Positions 62,798 through 64,000 of a DNA stretch of 64,000 nucleotides are shown piece after piece. This DNA is from Monosporascus cannonballus. Its lineage: Eukaryota > Ascomycota > Sordariomycetes > Xylariales. A program made the translations under genes and the position numbers. The DNA is taken from assembly GCA_004154925.1 (NCBI GenBank), contig QJNS01000026.1, forward strand, positions 1 to 64,000, in the 5' to 3' direction. Below the pieces are notes generated by a model, which was given only the letters and a program-made list of their open reading frames with translations, was not told where the DNA came from and did no database searches. Position 1 is the stretch's first letter. Every line of letters begins with the position of its first letter.

Positions 62798-63960
62798 ATG
62801 TTTATCAGCAAACAGCCCGAAAAACCTATTTATCAGGTCCCCGATTACCTGGATATTAAAATGGAATTCGAGGGAAAAAAAAAGAAACTTTGTTTTTTTC
62901 GCAAAGAAGTTTTTCGATACCTGGATATTATAAACGAACGCATTTTTAAATTTAAAAGAAATAATAATAATCTTATAATGTTTTTTAAGTAACCTACGAA
63001 AAATTTAAGGAGAAAAAAAAAGCTTCCGAGATCGAGAAATTCTTTTAAGCAAACCAGGTTATCCAGCTAAATTCTATTAAGGAATCTGAAAAGGTTCTTA
63101 AGCTTTTTAAACCAGAATTTTTCGATAGAACTTTAACTAAATTATAACTATTTTTAATTTAGTATCGAATATACTTTAAATACTTTCTTATTCGACTTAT
63201 TAGACTTATTGTACGAATCGAATTTGTAATTAAATAATTTACCGAAAATACGGTTATTTAATTCGAACCCGCTATAAAAAATACGTTATTTTATTAATCC
63301 AAAAACGAAACCTAAAAATAATGCGAATTTACAATAGTTACGAATAATTCAAATAGGTATTAACAAAAGCTTTCGGAATAATAAACAAAAATATAAAGGC
63401 GGAAATATAAATTTAATAATTACGCCAAAAACGATCCGTATCTAGTTACAGCAGTATATTGATTTAATTAAAAGTCAAATTACATTGGGAATAAAATGTA
63501 TTAATAGCTAAGTTTTTCGAAGATCTAAAAAACATATAAAAAAACTTTTTAAACTTAATTGGCCTAATTATTTATCGGATTATATCGTTATGGCAGTTAA
63601 AATTAACGACCGATAATACGTATGGCGTATTAAAGGTAATAAAGGAAAAAATAATAACAAACCTCGATATATAGTTAATATTAGCGTTTTTTGACGTAAT
63701 AACACTTTTTACGATACGGAGTTAAAATCTATAAAACTAGGAGTTATTTATAAAAAGAACTAAACCCAGATTAAATGCTATAATTGCAATAAAATAGAAC
63801 GTAAGGCAACATAATATAAGGTATCTAAAAAGCCTCGTTAAAATAACTGAAAACCAGTACTTAAAGGATAATCTAAAGAAAATTAAAAAAACGGAAATAA
63901 ATCCAGTAATATAATTTACCTTAAATATATATTAAGTTCCACATAACGAAAAGTTTAATA
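62798..63960 (+). pseudogene. Decayed Gag region of LTR retroelement
   Basis: An open start of 64 codons (MFISKQPEKPIYQVPDYLDI, Lys-rich) is followed by broken frames that align with 28,930-29,600 of AT block 1. A zinc-knuckle relic lies near the end (63,776-63,817). Sequence at 63,961 changes to a different, unmutated one. Gag packages element RNA; this copy cannot be functional. Confidence 0.65.
63776..63817 (+). pseudogene. Gag zinc-knuckle relic (CCHC), plus strand
   Basis: Codons read C-Y-N-C-N-K-I-E-R-K-A-T-stop-Y, preceded by Thr-Gln-Ile-Lys. The first two cysteines survive, position 9 (normally His) is Arg, Gln became a stop (CAA to TAA) and the last Cys became Tyr (TGT to TAT). Spacing is C-x2-C-x4-H-x4-C. 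Confidence 0.75.
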
Positions 63961-63961
63961 A

Positions 63962-64000
63962 TGTCACAACCCAAGCCAGCTAGGTCTGCGGAAAAGGTCC
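63962..64000 (+). mobile_element. Possible start of another LTR at window edge
   Basis: TGTCACAACCCAAG begins abruptly after RIP-mutated Gag and is not CpA-depleted. TGTCACAACC is a common LTR start among fungal Ty3/gypsy elements (family knowledge). Only 39 bases are visible, so this is tentative. Confidence 0.3.

Overview
The window looks like nuclear DNA from a filamentous ascomycete (Pezizomycotina). Genes have short GT-AG introns (about 50-170 nt, one of 403 nt) with CTAAC/CTGAC-like branch sites. Gene-bearing stretches of balanced or high GC alternate sharply with very AT-rich blocks. In those blocks CpA and its complement TpG are largely gone while CpG survives, as expected from repeat-induced point mutation (RIP). 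I cannot name the species.

Layout. (1) 1-19.76 kb, balanced GC: CBF5 pseudouridine synthase (-), a 12-cysteine single-pass membrane protein (-), an NTA1-type N-terminal amidase (-), and a broken AAA-ATPase gene (+), separated by long stretches in which I see no gene. (2) 19.77-37.47 kb, AT-rich: RIP-mutated transposon remains. These include an LTR retroelement read on the minus strand (20.08-26.49 kb), a second relic on the plus strand from about 26.57 kb, and a nested 1830-bp Tc1/mariner-like element (27,018-28,847) with matching inverted ends and TA target duplication. (3) 37.5-50.8 kb, balanced to high GC: a second 12-cysteine membrane protein (+), a Derlin (-), a small secreted cysteine-containing protein (+), the arginine enzyme ArgJ (+), replication factor C subunit Rfc4 (+) and a small membrane-type protein (-). 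(4) 50.8-64 kb, AT-rich: more LTR and Gag relics of the same retroelement family, with less mutated islands at 51.66-51.85 and 62.27-62.56 kb.

Exon structures were rebuilt by eye from frame continuity, splice signals and family knowledge; every spliced model closes in frame. The genes are mostly unrelated housekeeping functions: snoRNA-guided pseudouridylation, N-degron processing, ER-associated degradation, arginine synthesis and clamp loading. Two promoters carry sites fitting the gene's job: a Gcn4/CPC-1-type TGACTCA site before ArgJ and two MluI cell-cycle boxes before RFC4.

I found no CRISPR array, secondary-metabolite cluster or clearly new multi-gene system. The most unusual items are a 99-bp dispersed repeat that escaped RIP inside RIP-mutated hosts, recurrent head-to-head LTR pairs, the 12-cysteine paralogue pair on either side of the first AT block, an NTA1 gene whose catalytic cysteine codon is split next to a 13-nt micro-exon, and the AAA-ATPase pseudogene with three C-to-T-type stops and a deletion at Walker B.
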